NCBI GenBank assembly: GCA_042088875.1
Contig: JBELLF010000039.1
Location: 1-8,843, forward strand
DNA length: 8,843 bases
Source: Marisimplicoccus framensis_A
GTDB lineage: Bacteria; Bacteroidota; Bacteroidia; Flavobacteriales; Flavobacteriaceae
Reading direction: 5' to 3'
The notes beneath the pieces are model-generated. The model saw nothing but the letters and a program-made list of their open reading frames with translations, was not told the origin of the DNA and made no database searches. The position numbers were made by a program, and so were the translations under genes. Of this stretch, positions 8,149 through 8,843 are shown piece by piece (position 1 is the first letter of the stretch; every line of letters begins with the position of its first letter).

Positions 8149-8786
8149 TTTTTTATCATTTGAATTATCCAAGCTGGAATTAATTTTTTTCTTTCAGTCA
8201 TCATTATGTTAAAATCCTTTTTGGAGAGATTTTCAATCTTCATAATTATTGGACTACACATAAACGGAAAAACAATTACACTTAGAACATTAGTTACAAA
8301 ATGAATGGGATTAACCTTTTTGTAAATACCTTTTTTTACACCCTCTTGATATTGAGCTATAAAGTTTGATTTCATTATCATTTTTGTTGTGGGCATTTTT
8401 AAGAAAGATGTAGGATTATTTTTTAATTCATTTAGAACAAAAGTTGGAAGTAAAGGCTCAGCAATAATCATATCAATATATTTTTCAGAACACAATTTTA
8501 GTTTTTGTTCTAGTGAAGTCTTCTCGTCATTATAGACTTCAACCATTTTACTAAGAAATTCATATAAGGTCTCAAACATTATTATTTCGAATAGCCTTCT
8601 TTTACTCCTGAAATAGTAATTTAACATTGCAAGATTGATATCTGATTCTCGAGCAATATCTCTAGTTGTAGTTGCGCTGTAACCTTTTTTTAAAAAAAGA
8701 GATTTAGCAGCATCTTTAATTTTAATTTCCGTATTTGAGTAATTATTATCCACAATAATATTAGAGCACAAAATAAACTTAATCAT
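8145..8786 (-). CDS. TetR/AcrR-family transcriptional regulator of the efflux operon
   Basis: Cytoplasmic DNA-binding repressor with an N-terminal HTH and an all-helical ligand-binding C-terminus. Counting from the ATG at 8786 it has 213 residues. Helix 1 is at about 20-35 (IKIKDAAKSLFLKKG), and the HTH is at about 38-62 (SATTTRDIARESDINLAMLNYYFRSK), with the family-typical G-Y-x-A-T-T-x-R-D-I-A and Y-Y-F-x-S-K signatures. The divergent C-terminal half (about 75-213) would bind the inducer and dimerise. The start is uncertain. The first 11 residues (MIKFILCSNII) are unusual for the family, and a GTG at 8753 would give a more typical start with DNNYSNTEIKIKDAAK after it. A candidate promoter at 8769-8799 also favours the GTG. 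As first gene of the operon, overlapping tolC by four nucleotides, it probably controls its own expression and that of the pump. Confidence 0.93.
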   Translation of the reverse strand: MIKFILCSNIIVDNNYSNTEIKIKDAAKSLFLKKGYSATTTRDIARESDINLAMLNYYFRSKRRLFEIIMFETLYEFLSKMVEVYNDEKTSLEQKLKLCSEKYIDMIIAEPLLPTFVLNELKNNPTSFLKMPTTKMIMKSNFIAQYQEGVKKGIYKKVNPIHFVTNVLSVIVFPFMCSPIIMKIENLSKKDFNIMMTERKKLIPAWIIQMIKK

Positions 8787-8799
8787 ATGAATTAAACAA
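8769..8799 (-). promoter_or_regulatory. Candidate Bacteroidota-type promoter for the efflux operon
   Basis: On the minus strand, TTG (8799-8797) is followed after 20 nt by TTATTTTG (8776-8769). The Bacteroidota sigma-A consensus is TTG, 17-23 nt, TAnnTTTG, so only one of the fixed bases mismatches. Transcription would start near 8762. That is downstream of the ATG at 8786 and just ahead of the GTG at 8753, implying a very short leader. Such matches are common in A/T-rich DNA. Confidence 0.35.
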
Positions 8800-8807
8800 A
8801 TGATTAA
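8779..8807. promoter_or_regulatory. Candidate TetR operator (inverted repeat)
   Basis: Perfect 8-bp arms TTAATCAT (8779-8786) and ATGATTAA (8800-8807) are separated by 13 bp, a 29-bp span within the range of known TetR-family operators. It covers the TTG of the candidate promoter and lies immediately upstream of the regulator, as expected for self-repression. Arms of this length can occur by chance in A/T-rich DNA. Confidence 0.4.
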
Positions 8808-8843
8808 TAAAAAATTAACAATTAATTAAATAGTATATTTATT
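8787..8843. other. A/T-rich upstream region of the operon
   Basis: These 57 bases carry no open frame and are almost entirely A/T, with several TTAAT/ATTAA runs including TTAATTAA-type palindromes. Apart from the right arm of the inverted repeat and the promoter TTG, I see no further motif. The window ends before any neighbouring gene, so whether a divergent gene shares this region is unknown. Confidence 0.5.

Noticed and set aside
1..8843. CRISPR arrays, tRNA or rRNA genes, insertion sequences, phage or defence genes
   Set aside because: Coding sequence fills nearly the whole window. I found no regular repeats, transposase motifs, structured RNA signatures or defence-type domains. The content is an ordinary efflux operon plus housekeeping genes.

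Overview
The window is an A/T-rich, densely packed stretch with every recognisable gene on the minus strand. It most likely comes from a member of the Bacteroidota, probably a marine-type flavobacterium. This is inferred from the low G+C, the lack of clear Shine-Dalgarno sequences, the flavobacterial style of the AspRS and adaptor sequences, and a candidate promoter of the Bacteroidota -33/-7 type. No marker gene proves the taxonomy. Two runs of exactly 100 N, each flanked by an identical 55-bp sequence, mark this as a scaffolded draft or metagenome assembly.

Read in the direction of transcription (right to left): a short A/T-rich upstream region (8787-8843) carries an 8-bp-arm inverted repeat and a candidate promoter. 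A TetR/AcrR-family regulator follows (8145-8786), then a TolC-family outer-membrane channel (6823-8148, ATGA overlap with tetR), a lipoprotein periplasmic adaptor (5502-6820) and an RND inner-membrane transporter (1920-5500). Gene spacings are -4, 2 and 1 nt, so these four form one operon encoding a complete tripartite efflux pump with its own regulator. After 20 nt comes aspS, aspartyl-tRNA synthetase (160-1899). Two nt beyond it lies the start of a small two-helix membrane protein cut off by the window edge (1-157).

The adaptor and transporter each look split by an N run, but neither is really broken. Removing the 100 N and one copy of the 55-bp flank (155 nt) restores one continuous frame in each: a 387-residue adaptor and a 1141-residue transporter. 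Both gaps are therefore best read as false scaffold gaps between contigs that overlap by one k-mer.

The pump would collect substrate at the inner membrane and periplasm (RND), pass it through the adaptor and expel it through the TolC channel, with TetR probably repressing its own operon until a ligand binds. The substrate cannot be read from sequence. I see no undescribed system here. The points worth a second look are the false gaps, the candidate operator/promoter and tetR start, an extra hydrophobic hairpin and an altered proton-relay motif in the RND protein, an 18-bp perfect palindrome at its 3' end, and the physical linkage of aspS to the efflux operon.
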